Positions 54,601-58,300 of a stretch of DNA of 64,000 nt are shown here, one piece after another (positions within the stretch are counted from its first letter, which is position 1; every line of letters starts with the position of its first letter). The stretch is from Psococerastis gibbosa (taxonomy: Eukaryota > Arthropoda > Insecta > Psocodea > Psocidae). The position numbers and the translations under genes are program-made. The notes below the pieces were generated by a model. It was not told where the DNA came from. It did not search any database and was given only the letters and a program-made list of their open reading frames with translations. The DNA lies in contig OZ020491.1 in the NCBI GenBank assembly GCA_963971405.1, forward strand, positions 16,610,855 to 16,674,854, in the 5' to 3' direction.

Positions 54601-55329
54601 TTTGTCACATGGTCCCTCCAGCTGATCCGTAGCATCCTTCTGTAACACCACATTTCGAAAGCTTCGAGTTTCTTTAGTTCCTTATTTCCTGTTTTATAGG
54701 GGTGTAATTATAGTGCAACTAAATGCAAATGCCTCCGCTTATCTTACCTTAAATTTAATATTTAAATATTATATATGCACCTAAATTTATTACATGAACT
54801 CTTGCATTATTTTGCAGAAGAGGCAGCTAAAACCCTCGAAGAATCTATGGGGATGGACATGGATGACCGGCAAGAATTCGCAAAGGAATTCCGCGCCCGT
54901 CAAAGCACGCACGGTGGGACTATGAGTCGCCGGCCGCCTGCACCCCTCGCCCTGGGCAAATCACCCCCCAGGCCGTCACCCGCGTCAGTTGCCTACCACT
55001 CAGACGAGGAGAGTCTCAAAGGTTACGACGAGAATCCTGATGACAGTTCTCTGACCGAGAAACCGTCAGAGATGAGCTCAACAGCGTCCAGTGACACGGA
55101 CAATGAAAGTGTCAGAAGTGATCCGCATTCCTTTGTCAATCATTATGCCAATGTGAATGATTCGCTGCGGCAGTCGTGGAAGCGGCAGAAGCCGGTTAGG
55201 AATTATTCTAGTTACACGGACTCTGAGCCAGAGGGCAGTGCCGTGGTAAGTTTAAATGGCGGGCAGATTGTAATGAATAATATGGCACGGTCGCGGGCGC
55301 CACTGCCTGGATTTTCGTCTTTTGTATAG
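6568..55329 (+). CDS. sdk: Sidekick (Sdk), Ig/FNIII cell-adhesion receptor; 5' end missing
   Basis: Single-pass membrane protein that mediates homophilic adhesion; in flies and vertebrates sidekick proteins act in visual-system wiring and at tricellular junctions. I joined 29 exons with GT-AG borders: 6568-6663, 8967-9143, 10585-10801, 11208-11384, 12304-12512, 12921-13193, 17470-17589, 18328-18483, 33711-33837, 33950-34238, 34528-34726, 35116-35394, 38082-38420, 39021-39217, 39907-40075, 40369-40664, 41570-41907, 42192-42385, 42924-43029, 43351-43641, 44020-44216, 44687-44883, 46335-46592, 46785-47042, 47409-47558, 48334-48544, 52089-52246, 53866-54028, 54818-55329. The phases agree at every junction, giving 2116 residues without a frameshift. 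Residues 1-about 520 hold 6 Ig domains, then 13 FNIII domains to about 1890, a membrane helix at about 1916-1938 and a 178-residue tail with SLTEKPSE, SFVNHY and the terminal PDZ ligand GFSSFV. This architecture and tail are specific to sidekick. The signal-peptide exon was not found and probably lies to the left. Confidence 0.95.
7262..7465 (+). repeat. tRNA-derived SINE, family 1
   Basis: Has an A-box-like TAGAGTAGTGG and a B box GGTTCAAGTCT spaced as in a tRNA gene, then a body GACCATGCTTCGGAGGGCAT and a tail GCTAGGTTGGCTTAGTAATA ending in AT-rich TTTATTTATTTAA. Near-identical copies occur at 53625 and 63884. Confidence 0.85.
8548..8944. mobile_element. MITE family A, copy 2, abutting an sdk splice acceptor
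   Basis: A 397-bp foldback starting AGGCGCGGTTTCCACC and ending GGTGGAAACCGCGCCT. The left flank is TA; the right flank is AA, probably a mutated TA. Its right end lies only 20 bases before the AG of the next sdk exon, so the branch point probably lies inside the element. Confidence 0.85.
8967..9143 (+). CDS. sdk: sdk exon b: end of Ig1
   Basis: Encodes YPQPKYMWLKDG with the Ig core tryptophan and DAGSYQC with the second cysteine. The acceptor GTATAG has an AT-rich tract with few pyrimidines; the donor is GTAAGT. Confidence 0.92.
9240..9460 (-). repeat. tRNA-derived SINE, family 2
   Basis: On the minus strand, CAGGTGGTAGAGAACTAG (A box), GAAACGGAAGG and GGTTCGAGACTC (B box) resemble a tRNA, followed by CCACTTGGCC. 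The same order appears on the plus strand near 48846. The 3' limit is uncertain. Confidence 0.6.
9678..10057. mobile_element. MITE family A, copy 3
   Basis: A 380-bp foldback beginning AGGCGCCCATTCCACC and ending GGTGGAATGGGCGCCT, flanked by TA on both sides. Inner sequence (TGGTAGCAGACATTCAAGA) is shared with copies 1 and 2, with a small deletion in the left arm. Confidence 0.85.
10585..10801 (+). CDS. sdk: sdk exon c: Ig2, first part
   Basis: Encodes YMGAFEDISEQ and an Ig fold with PTVMWLSDGG, but no cysteine at either disulfide position (VLEF and AYRVRA instead). Vertebrate sidekick Ig2 is likewise cysteine-poor, so this looks ancestral. Donor GTATTG is weak. Confidence 0.9.
10802..11207. 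other. sdk intron
   Basis: A 406-base intron with no repeat or gene that I recognise; ends in TTGTAG. Confidence 0.7.
11208..11384 (+). CDS. sdk: sdk exon d: end of Ig2, start of Ig3
   Basis: Runs from VRATNTQIG through an acidic linker to APEIIVPPQDVNAVKGG and DLQCIANAR, the first Ig3 cysteine. In phase with both neighbours. Confidence 0.92.
11385..12303. other. sdk intron
   Basis: A 0.9 kb intron. The segment 11520-11710 is GC-richer than its surroundings (ACGCCGGCGTCGAACG) and may be a short dispersed repeat, but no terminal repeats were established. Confidence 0.6.
12304..12512 (+). CDS. sdk: sdk exon e: end of Ig3
   Basis: Encodes ETIWLKDN and TGRYTCQVRLRSGG with the second cysteine; acceptor TTTCAG, donor GTAAAG. 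Confidence 0.93.
12921..13193 (+). CDS. sdk: sdk exon f: complete Ig4
   Basis: A whole Ig domain in one exon: IIPCEAAGLPTPNITWYRN and GMFQCVAANEAGE supply the cysteines and tryptophan. Acceptor TTGCAG, donor GTAAGT. Confidence 0.95.
13250..13355 (-). pseudogene. LINE reverse-transcriptase C-terminal fragment
   Basis: The minus-strand frame reads PPCFGHVKRMDN and then VREEIEGTRRRVRRSQ, matching the FGHVxRM motif that ends the reverse transcriptase of many LINEs. Only about 35 codons remain. A related scrap lies near 51300. Confidence 0.45.
13880..14195. repeat. Relative of MITE family B
   Basis: Shares GTAGTCTTCTACCACTTAAAT, ATAACTTGCTAAG and the end TTTACGTTTCACATCCTCTTA with the elements at 290 and 37644. 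The left arm is diverged and its border is approximate. Confidence 0.5.
15736..17288 (+). mobile_element. Tc1/mariner transposon with intact terminal repeats, broken transposase
   Basis: A 1.55 kb element with terminal inverted repeats of over 50 bases (15736-15788 and 17236-17288; about four mismatches), starting CAACCCAAAGTCAGAATAGT and flanked by TA on both sides as expected for this superfamily. The ends look capable of mobilisation, while the coding part is frameshifted and could only move if transposase were supplied in trans. Confidence 0.9.
16036..17216 (+). pseudogene. Decayed Tc1-like transposase
   Basis: Four open pieces in different frames make up one transposase. 16090-16317 has the N-terminal helix-turn-helix (EETKMKIIYLHQTGVSARNI, PPSTVQSI). 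16314-16556 has RRVMKEIGYK and ALSWCQTRRR. 16579-16788 holds the region of the second catalytic Asp (FVLQQD), where the usual QQDNDPKH is degraded and stops. 16797-17216 has NSPDLSPIENLW with the final Glu of the DD34E triad. At least three frame breaks show that it is dead. Confidence 0.88.
17470..17589 (+). CDS. sdk: sdk exon g: first half of Ig5
   Basis: Encodes APVLVSPPVNVTVLDG and ATISCRGLGAPAPNITW with the first cysteine and the core tryptophan; donor GTACGT. Confidence 0.93.
17619..17720. repeat. Dispersed foldback-family fragment
   Basis: ATGGAGAACTTCCCTATAGA followed by a segment ending TGATTGGCGCGGTGCATC matches, in inverted form, the right arm of the element at about 20470-20715. 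Confidence 0.5.
18328..18483 (+). CDS. sdk: sdk exon h: second half of Ig5
   Basis: Encodes VQVLENGDLLLADTRESDAG and KYTCVRANEAGS with the second cysteine. The next exon is 15.2 kb away. Confidence 0.93.
   Translation, partial: TADWWTCLRASKFWRMETCYWPTRGSPMPASTRVCAPMKRVLSKGPPSSLF
19245..19455. repeat. Inverted pair of Penelope-like repeat ends
   Basis: 19245-19365 reads on the minus strand and 19366-19455 on the plus strand as the same sequence: GTTGACNGCAGATGTTGA, then a TTTGGAA block, then CACGGCCTATCATCC. The arms form a hairpin. A further copy lies at 29050-29250. Confidence 0.55.
19699..19873. repeat. Foldback repeat carrying two G16 runs
   Basis: Ends AAGGCCGTGCCTAGG and, inverted, CCTGGGCACGGCC. 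G runs lie at 19726-19741 and 19819-19834. A short non-autonomous element with no coding capacity. Confidence 0.5.
20470..20715. mobile_element. Foldback/MITE-like element
   Basis: The left arm ACCACTTTCACATAAAAAACC with TGTAATTGACGCCGTGCATC is mirrored by a right arm whose reverse complement reads ACCAAGTGGAGAACG and TGTAATTGGCGCGGGGCTTC. A half copy is at 17619. No open frame belongs to it. Confidence 0.5.
20716..22386. other. Non-coding intron sequence
   Basis: No gene seen. A short pattern (TTTACCACTTTTTGCCACTT, TTTAGCCACTTTTTGACATT) repeats between 21700 and 21890. The 22260-22330 patch (CTCTCGCCGGTGAATCTCGC) is GC-richer and could be the promoter or 5' UTR of the nested gene. Confidence 0.5.
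22387..22436 (+). CDS. Nested gene exon 1
   Basis: Begins ATGGGAAATAAACGAG, encodes a basic peptide (MGNKRDASRNYWSKNRR) and ends at the donor GTATGT. It is the least certain exon because it is only 50 bases long. Confidence 0.6.
22387..28376 (+). CDS. Mutator-type transposase fused to YqaJ exonuclease-like domain (nested gene)
   Basis: Three exons (22387-22436, 23215-23417, 26125-28376) join in phase to an uninterrupted 834-residue protein inside the sdk intron, on the same strand. Residues 1-84 are a basic, low-complexity head. From residue 86 (KRRIYLVDVHYLFRQL) to about 560 is a Mutator-like transposase region: a C-x2-C knuckle (FRCNMCKL), VEVDGAW (D239), RYCVLCERAEK and HICYKNW as a second zinc site, FIGDGDSS (D339/D341) and NKAESFN (E500) as candidate DDE residues. 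Residues about 640-800 form a YqaJ/lambda-exonuclease-type PD-(D/E)XK nuclease: KRLTASNFG, WGRDNEE, ASPDG (D723), LEIKCP (E733, K735) and YYHQVQGQL. All expected catalytic residues are present. It is probably a multicopy mobile-element gene of arthropods; domestication is possible. The two 5' exons are inferred from splice sites and phase. Confidence 0.82.
23215..23417 (+). CDS. Nested gene exon 2
   Basis: Between TTCCAG and GTGAGT; reads KGGRGKFIRLPPSSTEIS and a Thr/Pro-rich linker without stops. Phase matches exons 1 and 3. Confidence 0.68.
24718..26056. repeat. G/C-homopolymer-rich dispersed repeat, left of the nested exon
   Basis: Contains inverted arms at 25099-25195 and 25331-25436 (AGACTTCAGAAGTGAATGAG, then TTGGGGTCCTAAAGCC and AATTTACGCC) with a G13 run at 25356 and C runs at 24718 and 26022. 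The part 25800-26056 is the reverse complement of 30385-30720, and 24830-25080 matches 30968-31185 directly. Confidence 0.65.
26125..28376 (+). CDS. Nested gene exon 3: transposase and nuclease domains
   Basis: The acceptor TTTCAG precedes GGAAGAGGCGAATA. The frame is open for 2252 bases to TAA at 28374. It includes 31 conserved-looking codons upstream of the first internal Met at 26220 (VDVHYLFRQL, GSCDCSFRDM), which shows that translation does not start at 26220. Confidence 0.9.
28377..30370. other. Intron sequence after the nested gene
   Basis: Probably contains the 3' UTR of the nested gene. It also holds a G11 run followed by (CTC)n at 28864-28901 and Penelope-like repeat ends at 29050-29250. 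Nothing else was recognised. Confidence 0.5.
29050..29250 (+). repeat. Penelope-like repeat end with hammerhead-like core
   Basis: CTGAAGATGTCGACC at about 29090, then GCAGATGTTGACGAAACGTT: a CUGANGA core, a GUCGAC/GUUGAC stem and GAAA in hammerhead order. CACGGCCCATCACCCCGGAT follows and a partial second unit starts near 29195. Related to the hairpin at 19245. Confidence 0.5.
30370..31190. repeat. G/C-rich dispersed repeat with internal tandem hairpin units
   Basis: Starts ATTGGCGTAAATAGGGGGTC. Three units of roughly 90-100 bases between 30640 and 30960 each carry a palindromic block such as CTCCGGGGGAGACCCCGGGA followed by a CTNACTAATTTNGGCC-like line and ATTTAT. It is inverted relative to 25800-26056, with the nested exon in between. 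Confidence 0.65.
31280..31690 (-). pseudogene. LINE reverse-transcriptase C-terminus
   Basis: The minus frame has KWMGHILRHEGLIKNIIEG, GTNSRGRQRKEYLEDVMKD and an upstream LEAFELWCYR with a stop, the usual end of an RTE/CR1-type reverse transcriptase. The same family is present at 54357-54680. Confidence 0.75.
32160..32640. repeat. Further fragments of the G/C-rich repeat
   Basis: CAGACTTCAGAAGTGAATGA, a C10 run and AATTTACGCCAATG repeat the arm seen at 25.1 kb. C runs at 32462-32474 and 32602-32612 sit beside GACCCGCCGTTTTACTGGGG, which matches the 30.78 kb unit. Confidence 0.55.
33375..33574. other. Assembly gap (200 N)
   Basis: Exactly 200 undetermined bases, so probably a placeholder of fixed length. 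It lies in an intron and interrupts no recognised exon. Confidence 0.98.
33711..33837 (+). CDS. sdk: sdk exon i: first half of Ig6
   Basis: Encodes RTQIIQPPVDTRVLLG, ATLQCKVSSDP and QIAWQHN. The acceptor follows a T-rich tract; the donor is GTGAGT. Confidence 0.93.
33950..34238 (+). CDS. sdk: sdk exon j: end of Ig6, start of FNIII-1
   Basis: Encodes VGEYACSLHSPGGNETRSG (Ig6 cysteine), then LPFPPSHVSAKRL and VNVSWTPAFDGNSPI, the first fibronectin domain; ends on a full codon at GTAAGA. Confidence 0.95.
34528..34726 (+). CDS. sdk: sdk exon k: end of FNIII-1
   Basis: Encodes YQFRVSAVNSVGEGPPSEPS, the F and G strands of a fibronectin domain; phase 0 in, phase 1 out. Confidence 0.94.
35116..35394 (+). 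CDS. sdk: sdk exon l: FNIII-2
   Basis: A whole domain: APSGPPLSFVGSARSS, IILQWQLPLEEHRNGLILGY, YTVQIAAYNNKGVGVFS. Flanked by phase 1 introns. Confidence 0.95.
35453..35633. repeat. Left 181-bp direct repeat (candidate target-site duplication)
   Basis: Begins ACGTCCAAGTATTACCAAAA and ends TTAACAAGGACAAT. It appears identical base for base to 37277-37457 and directly abuts the poly(T) side of the LINE. Confidence 0.9.
35634..37276 (-). mobile_element. 5'-truncated RNase H-bearing LINE
   Basis: Lies on the minus strand: poly(A) tail (T run 35634-35653) at the low end, truncation point at 37276. It keeps only the end of the reverse transcriptase, the RNase H domain and the C-terminal zinc knuckle. 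It is flanked by identical 181-bp repeats, far longer than usual LINE target duplications. Confidence 0.88.
35719..37276 (-). pseudogene. LINE pol fragment: RT thumb, RNase H, zinc knuckle
   Basis: Two overlapping minus frames. 37276-36218 encodes VNPDKTKLVLYTRRRG and AKYLGVTLDKTLTWNTHL (end of the RT), then RNase H with FYTDGSK, YQAEVCAI, IFTDSQAAL and WVPGHSG. A one-step frame change near 36225 moves into 36231-35719, which starts PGNEKADELARKG (last RNase H Asp) and ends with the knuckle RLCRWCVMEDETAEHVLLEC. The catalytic YADD part of the RT is missing through 5' truncation, so it cannot transpose. Confidence 0.9.
37277..37457. repeat. Right 181-bp direct repeat (candidate target-site duplication)
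   Basis: Identical copy of 35453-35633, following the truncated 5' end of the LINE. The sequence outside the two copies differs, which fixes the repeat limits. Confidence 0.9.
37500..37646 (+). repeat. Possible LINE 3' end with (ATTCT)n tail
   Basis: A short GC-richer segment (CACCCTCCCACGCTTCGGCT) ends in TTCTATTCTATTCTATTCTA. A similar pentamer tail closes the LINE remnant at 61240. Confidence 0.35.
37644..38028. mobile_element. MITE family B, complete copy
   Basis: A 385-bp foldback. The ends are ATGCTACGTAGAAAAT and its reverse complement, and inner blocks (GCAAGTCATTAAAGATTTGG, GTTGTAGAAGACTACTT) are mirrored over about 170 bases per arm. No coding capacity. Confidence 0.78.
38082..38420 (+). 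CDS. sdk: sdk exon m: FNIII-3
   Basis: Encodes ESVPEAPPVDVHAVAINSTA, VSWKPPDPQKINGINQGY and YNITVLCFTDPGDGKIS. The donor GTTAGC is weak but keeps phase 1. Confidence 0.94.
38421..39020. other. sdk intron
   Basis: A 0.6 kb intron; nothing recognised. Confidence 0.7.
39021..39217 (+). CDS. sdk: sdk exon n: start of FNIII-4
   Basis: Encodes VPEEIASLQFSNVSDRAVKV, TWSPPVRSNGNLRGYSL; leaves at GTGAGT on a codon border. Confidence 0.94.
39280..39545 (+). pseudogene. LINE reverse-transcriptase C-terminal fragment in sdk intron
   Basis: WRDRVPNADVLR, a stop, then KRKLKYFGHVIRIEKYRL and PGRSTSWWKNMRQWLGM: the FGHVxR end of a LINE reverse transcriptase, here in the sense orientation of sdk. Confidence 0.7.
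39907..40075 (+). CDS. sdk: sdk exon o: end of FNIII-4, start of FNIII-5
   Basis: Encodes YKFEVSAWTSLGRGPSR and PHPPTKLAVTNIEAFSVVLQ; donor GTAAAA. Confidence 0.93.
40369..40664 (+). CDS. sdk: sdk exon p: FNIII-5 body, start of FNIII-6
   Basis: Encodes GFDGNSSITRWIVEGQ, TSYRLRVFARNVVGVSEPSE and PPAHPPWNVTVRAMSATELR; ends VRWI at GTAAGT. Confidence 0.95.
40665..41569. other. sdk intron
   Basis: A 0.9 kb intron; no repeat identified with confidence. Confidence 0.65.
41570..41907 (+). CDS. sdk: sdk exon q: end of FNIII-6, start of FNIII-7
   Basis: Encodes PSGYHIHYTELGNG, FALYEVTMASFNDVGSSDQS, RTRESVPSFGPMSVEANATS and WGDVPKEHQNGLIEG. Confidence 0.95.
42192..42385 (+). CDS. sdk: sdk exon r: end of FNIII-7
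   Basis: Encodes YKVYYAANARAPFQFK and VYHIQVMAYTRLGDGSLSM; donor GTAAGT. Confidence 0.94.
42386..42923. other. sdk intron
   Basis: A 0.5 kb intron; nothing recognised. Confidence 0.7.
42924..43029 (+). CDS. sdk: sdk exon s: start of FNIII-8
   Basis: A short 106-base exon encoding PGPPSNVSFPDVTFTTARII and WDVPAEPNGKILAY; donor GTTAAT is weak, but phase 2 fits the next exon. Confidence 0.9.
43351..43641 (+). CDS. sdk: sdk exon t: end of FNIII-8, start of FNIII-9
   Basis: Encodes ATGLDPEQYYLFAVTAQTRL, GWGKTAFAL, EPPQPPSAPQISRSQ and FSWTPGRDGFAPL. Confidence 0.95.
43927..43992 (-). repeat. tRNA-like SINE head next to an sdk exon
   Basis: On the minus strand, TTGAGCAGTGGTTATGAACG resembles an A-box region and GGGTTCAAATCC is a B box with tRNA-like spacing. 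The tail probably extends to about 43720. It ends 27 bases before the next sdk exon. Confidence 0.5.
44020..44216 (+). CDS. sdk: sdk exon u: end of FNIII-9
   Basis: Encodes YYTVHQSEGKGPWMPIPE and SYRFRIQASNDIGPSGWSPE; donor GTGTGT. Confidence 0.94.
44687..44883 (+). CDS. sdk: sdk exon v: start of FNIII-10
   Basis: Encodes APSRGVTNLKVVPITVSSVR, VQWTPVDEGFWSGD and ETGGYRVIYQPSSDF; proposed donor GTGCGT on a codon border. Confidence 0.88.
44884..46334. other. sdk intron
   Basis: A 1.45 kb intron with a G16 run at 45211-45226 and, at 46218-46275, a foldback-family end (GGCGGGCTCGAATGTCCCAT) shared with 48604. No gene. Confidence 0.65.
46335..46592 (+). CDS. sdk: sdk exon w: end of FNIII-10, start of FNIII-11
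   Basis: Encodes LSDLTRDKNYEIVVVPFNSQ, GDGPPSPPVTVYVGEAVPTG and RWTPPTQSQQNGDLLGYK. The acceptor was placed at TTACAG; an in-frame TTTGCAG 18 bases on is an alternative. Confidence 0.9.
46785..47042 (+). CDS. sdk: sdk exon x: end of FNIII-11, start of FNIII-12
   Basis: Encodes IFYLVTDAPQQSDRK, YRIQILAFNPAGDGPRSTS and GLPGPPATLVFSEITMSSLM. Confidence 0.94.
47409..47558 (+). CDS. sdk: sdk exon y: FNIII-12 middle
   Basis: Exactly 50 codons between phase 0 introns: VSWQPPRKRNGEIIGYIV through SLLVSGLEEE. Confidence 0.93.
47559..48333. other. sdk intron
   Basis: A 0.8 kb intron with nothing recognised. Confidence 0.65.
48334..48544 (+). CDS. sdk: sdk exon z: end of FNIII-12, start of FNIII-13
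   Basis: Encodes YLFTVRAQTLDYGPATIGNV, TTGPQEGSPGRPKDLQ and GNSGKGPILGYYIQTKRK. Confidence 0.95.
48604..48770. mobile_element. Short foldback element
   Basis: GATGGGACATTCGAGCGCGCC followed by AAAAATAT is mirrored by ATATATTTTTGGCGCATTTG and ATCCCATC. The outer end TATAGAACTCAAGG resembles the copy at 46218-46275. Confidence 0.55.
48846..48965 (+). repeat. tRNA-derived SINE, family 2
   Basis: AGTCCTGTTGGTAGAGATCT (A-box region), TATGAAACGGAAGGTCG and TCGTTCGAGACTCC (B box) read as a tRNA-like head. CCACCTGGCCTGCATCCACC follows. Matches the reverse copy at 9240-9460. A C20 run (48994-49013) lies just downstream. Confidence 0.6.
49699..49957. mobile_element. MITE with GGGGCCGTCCATTA termini
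   Basis: Left end GGGGCCGTCCATTAATCACG and right end, inverted, GGGGGCCGTCCATTACTCAC. Contains C-rich runs, including C12 at 49787-49798. Elements with this kind of terminus are widespread in invertebrates. Confidence 0.72.
51190..51440 (-). repeat. LINE scrap and SINE tail
   Basis: The minus strand near 51300-51370 encodes KKWLEDEIRGYTRRRDA, resembling the LINE scrap at 13.3 kb. Next to it (51383-51440) is the reverse SINE family 1 tail with AACTCCGCTAGGGTGGTCT and ATTTATTTATTAATA. Confidence 0.45.
52089..52246 (+). CDS. sdk: sdk exon aa: end of FNIII-13
   Basis: Encodes DDSRWQIVIKTNNGPLQDF, YQNLLPSTSYNFRVIAYNKY and GISYPVYADDV; last fibronectin domain before the membrane. Confidence 0.94.
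52522..53255 (-). pseudogene. Second 5'-truncated LINE: RNase H C-terminal region
   Basis: Minus strand with a poly(A) tail (T12 at 52522-52533). The 53066-52590 frame contains SRLISGHTRTKYHLQRM and the zinc knuckle CDQCGQPETVEHISWDCP. The overlapping frame 53203-52889 holds an upstream piece, so at least one frameshift exists. It belongs to a different family from the 35.6 kb insertion. No clear target duplication was seen. Confidence 0.75.
53261..53413. mobile_element. Short member of MITE family A (153 bp)
   Basis: Starts AGGCGACCATTCCACATACG and ends, inverted, AGGCGTTCATTCCACATACG; arms of about 60 bases around a short AT-rich loop. TA follows the right end. It lies directly beside the LINE remnant. 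Confidence 0.7.
53625..53822 (+). repeat. tRNA-derived SINE, family 1
   Basis: GTTGGTTCGAGTCCC (B box), CATGCTTCGGAGGGCATGTA and the tail GCTAGGTTGGCTTAGTAGTA match the copy at 7262. It ends about 43 bases before the exon that encodes the membrane segment. Confidence 0.85.
53866..54028 (+). CDS. sdk: sdk exon bb: transmembrane segment
   Basis: Encodes YGYLQQKPFYRQ, then a 23-residue hydrophobic helix starting WFMVALAASS and rich in Ile, and a basic stop-transfer KSKTYKYK. Confidence 0.95.
54056..54088. repeat. (TCTTTTG)n microsatellite
   Basis: Four to five units of TCTTTTG directly after the membrane exon. Confidence 0.8.
54262..54680 (-). pseudogene. LINE reverse-transcriptase C-terminus and 3' UTR
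   Basis: The minus frame encodes MWCYRRMLRISWRDHVTNER, KWMGHLLRHENLVHTIIEG, NNRRGRPKKEFMDQVKED. The 3' UTR (TTTAGCCCCGAAGGGCTAC on the plus strand) runs to 54262. Same family as 31280-31690, but with an intact frame here. Confidence 0.8.
54818..55329 (+). CDS. sdk: sdk last exon: cytoplasmic tail and PDZ ligand
   Basis: A 170-residue tail rich in Ser, Pro and acid residues, with KSPPRPSPASVAYHSDEES, SSLTEKPSEMSST, DPHSFVNHYANVND and the terminus RAPLPGFSSFV. The last residues form a class I/II-like PDZ ligand known from sidekick proteins, used to anchor the receptor at junctions or synapses. TAG at 55327-55329. Confidence 0.97.
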
Positions 55330-58300
55330 CCCACAGCTCCTCACCGACTGAAGGTTTCATTTGAGACCTATGTATGACGTGTTAAATAATAGTTCTTTTA
55401 CATGAGTGTTATTTTAGTGCGTTCAAGTACTAAATCCTGTGTTGCCAAATTGAAAGCTCCAAAGACCGGTACTGCAAACAAGAAAATATTGCGTTAACGA
55501 GTGTAAAACATTTCATTACAATTCTATTGTAGTATAACAATGAAAACAGTGTTTTCACAAGCCATCTCTGATTTTTTAACCCCACTAACCATTTGGAGCT
55601 TTTGAATGATGTCCTATAGATGAATTAGTTTTACTTTGTGACTTGAACATTTTTACTTTACCTTTTTATCTATTTTCTACATTGTCCGAGACCTTTCCCT
55701 TTCTTCGTCGATATAATTGTAGTACTAGCTTATTTATTTACTTTTTTTTTATTTTGGGCTACGTTGAAGGAATCGTAGACTTCGCATCACTTTTTAGTCT
55801 CAATTTAGTGAGTGTCTAATGCAATGTGCTCCCTTCCTATGCTTCTATTTAAAAAGGACCAAATAGCCTTGCCATTCGCTTATAGGGCCCAGAAAATGTG
55901 AGATACGACATCAGACATTTACTTACGTGACATGCATTTACTCTACATCACACAGTGTCATTGCGAAAATGCACAGCTTTTATAATTTTTTAAGCCCAAT
56001 AATTCGGGTACTAAGGGAAATCTTGGTGCTACTCTAGTGTCGTATGGGCTACAAGATCAAATTTTTTACTCTGGAAATATTAATTAAGTGGTGGATAACG
56101 CTGCAATATTAATGTACATTTTGTGCTGTATTAGATATGAATTTGTCAATTGTTCTTACCTATTATTTTTAGTTCCTTGATAACATTTTAGAATTGCCAA
56201 AAATACGGATATGAATGAATTGGATAATTTTTATATTAGATCCATTCAGTTTGTTTGAATGTAATTAGGCATTTCACTATTTTGTGCCCCTATAATGAAG
56301 CCAATCTTTGAGAAGAATCATTCCAAAAACGGACAGCTAAGTTAGCTGCAGTAACCCTGTCCTCTACCTACTTAGCGTAAGTTGGATCTCCAGTGTTAAC
56401 CTTCCATTTCGCGATGTTTTATTTTGGCAAAATTATTGTGTAGACGATAAAAAATATTTGAACAGTCGAATAAGGCACGATTCCGATTCTTCCAGCGCCA
56501 CGATTTCAACGTGGATTTGCATAGATCGCGACGAGATAAAACGAAAAGTAAGAATAAGATTTTTCGAAATATCGCTACTTAAAAATCGAAAAAGTAATTG
56601 CAATGGCAGGTATGGGCCCTTTTGCCTATGACAAATGTTTATGGAAGGTGTGTAAATAAAACAACCCTTGCTTTAAATATTAATTATCTTGCTAATGGGG
56701 CGCCGGAAGAATCGGAATCTCCCCTCGAATAATTAGTATGGTATTGTTTTTAAGGTTTCTTTTTTTAGAAAATTGCAATTTCATCCCACTAGGTACGTTT
56801 ACACGCAAAATACCAAAATACAATGTGTTAACGATTTTGTAAACAAAATTGCTCCTTCCCTGTCAAAATCCACTGCCTACTGCCTAACTGAAATATCAAA
56901 CATGCAATACTAGTAGTTGTAGTTGTATTAAGTTCGTAATTAGCAAAAAGTCATAATACCCACTAGTTGATGCACTATGATGTTAACTATTCAATTAAAT
57001 TCCACAGGTTCTTATGTTCTTCACTTAATATTCTTCATTGGAAATTTATTGCCATGGCAATGTAGCCTATAATTTGAGAAGGCATAAAAATGACATGTAT
57101 ATATTGGTAGAAAGGCCTTAAATTGTAATAAAGTTGAATAACTATGATCTCTTGGCAAATTTGTAAATGACTGGTCTCTGCATAGTAATATAATTATTGA
57201 TGTACATAATTATTATAGTATCGTAGGTTAGCGTTAGCTTATTGTAAATAATATGCGAACTGAAACTATTGACTGCCTGAAGTTTATGGATGGGACTTCC
57301 ATTCCAAGATGAATGCAGCTATTAAATTTTATTATTGTAGGAGGGTTTTTGTACGGTAGGCTCCTGTGATAAGTTCAATCGATAGAACGGAAAGGAAAAA
57401 TACAAAAAAAAAAATCATGGTATTGCTGCAAAGGGGTAAAGCGAATAAGAAATGAAATGTAATATGCGTATGTAATTCATTATACATGTACAATAAAATT
57501 GACTGTCAATTTATAAGTTAAACGCTCTAACATTTCAGACACTCAAAATAAACCACATTACGCACCGATTTTAAGGTATATTCAGCAATATGAAATGAAG
57601 CGAAAGGGTGCAAGTGACCACCGTGAAATATTGGCAAACCAAATTAATTATTGGCGATAAACCATTCGCCCATATGGTAAATGTTCTTTATTCCAATAAC
57701 CGGTACTGCACATCAAAAGTACAATGAAATATTCGATGAAAAAATTTAAGCATATTTAAGCCAGTCTGACAAGACATTTGACCGACAAATGTTTTTACTA
57801 TTGTATTAAAAGTACCTAGTTCATGATTTCACTGATTTTTGCACTGTTTGAAGTTAATACATTTAAAAATTTCCAACGTACAGTAATTGGCTATGGCATA
57901 ATTAGGATAGAGTACCAACCAATCGCTAAGATTGTAACCTTCAGAAGAAGACCCATTAAGCGTTCTGTCGATAGCACTTGAGCTACTTCCAGAGTTCATT
58001 TCATGTGCGATATCTCAGTTGTTTTTCATTTTTGTTCCTGTTATGTATATAAGTAAAAAATGTGGGTCTTCCACTTTGCTTTGGTGATGCTTTATGCAGC
58101 AAGTCTGGCTTATGAATAGACGCTATTTTGTGGCTATGTGTGAGAAAAAGAACCAGTCGAACTGCCTTTAACTTAATTCTAACTTTCTAGGTCTAAATTA
58201 TAGCATATTGTACAGAATCATTATCTTCCTATGTAGGTGTTGTTGTCTTTTTGTACCTAGGGGTGATAAAGAAGCATTTATTATCCTCTTCACTGTGCCC

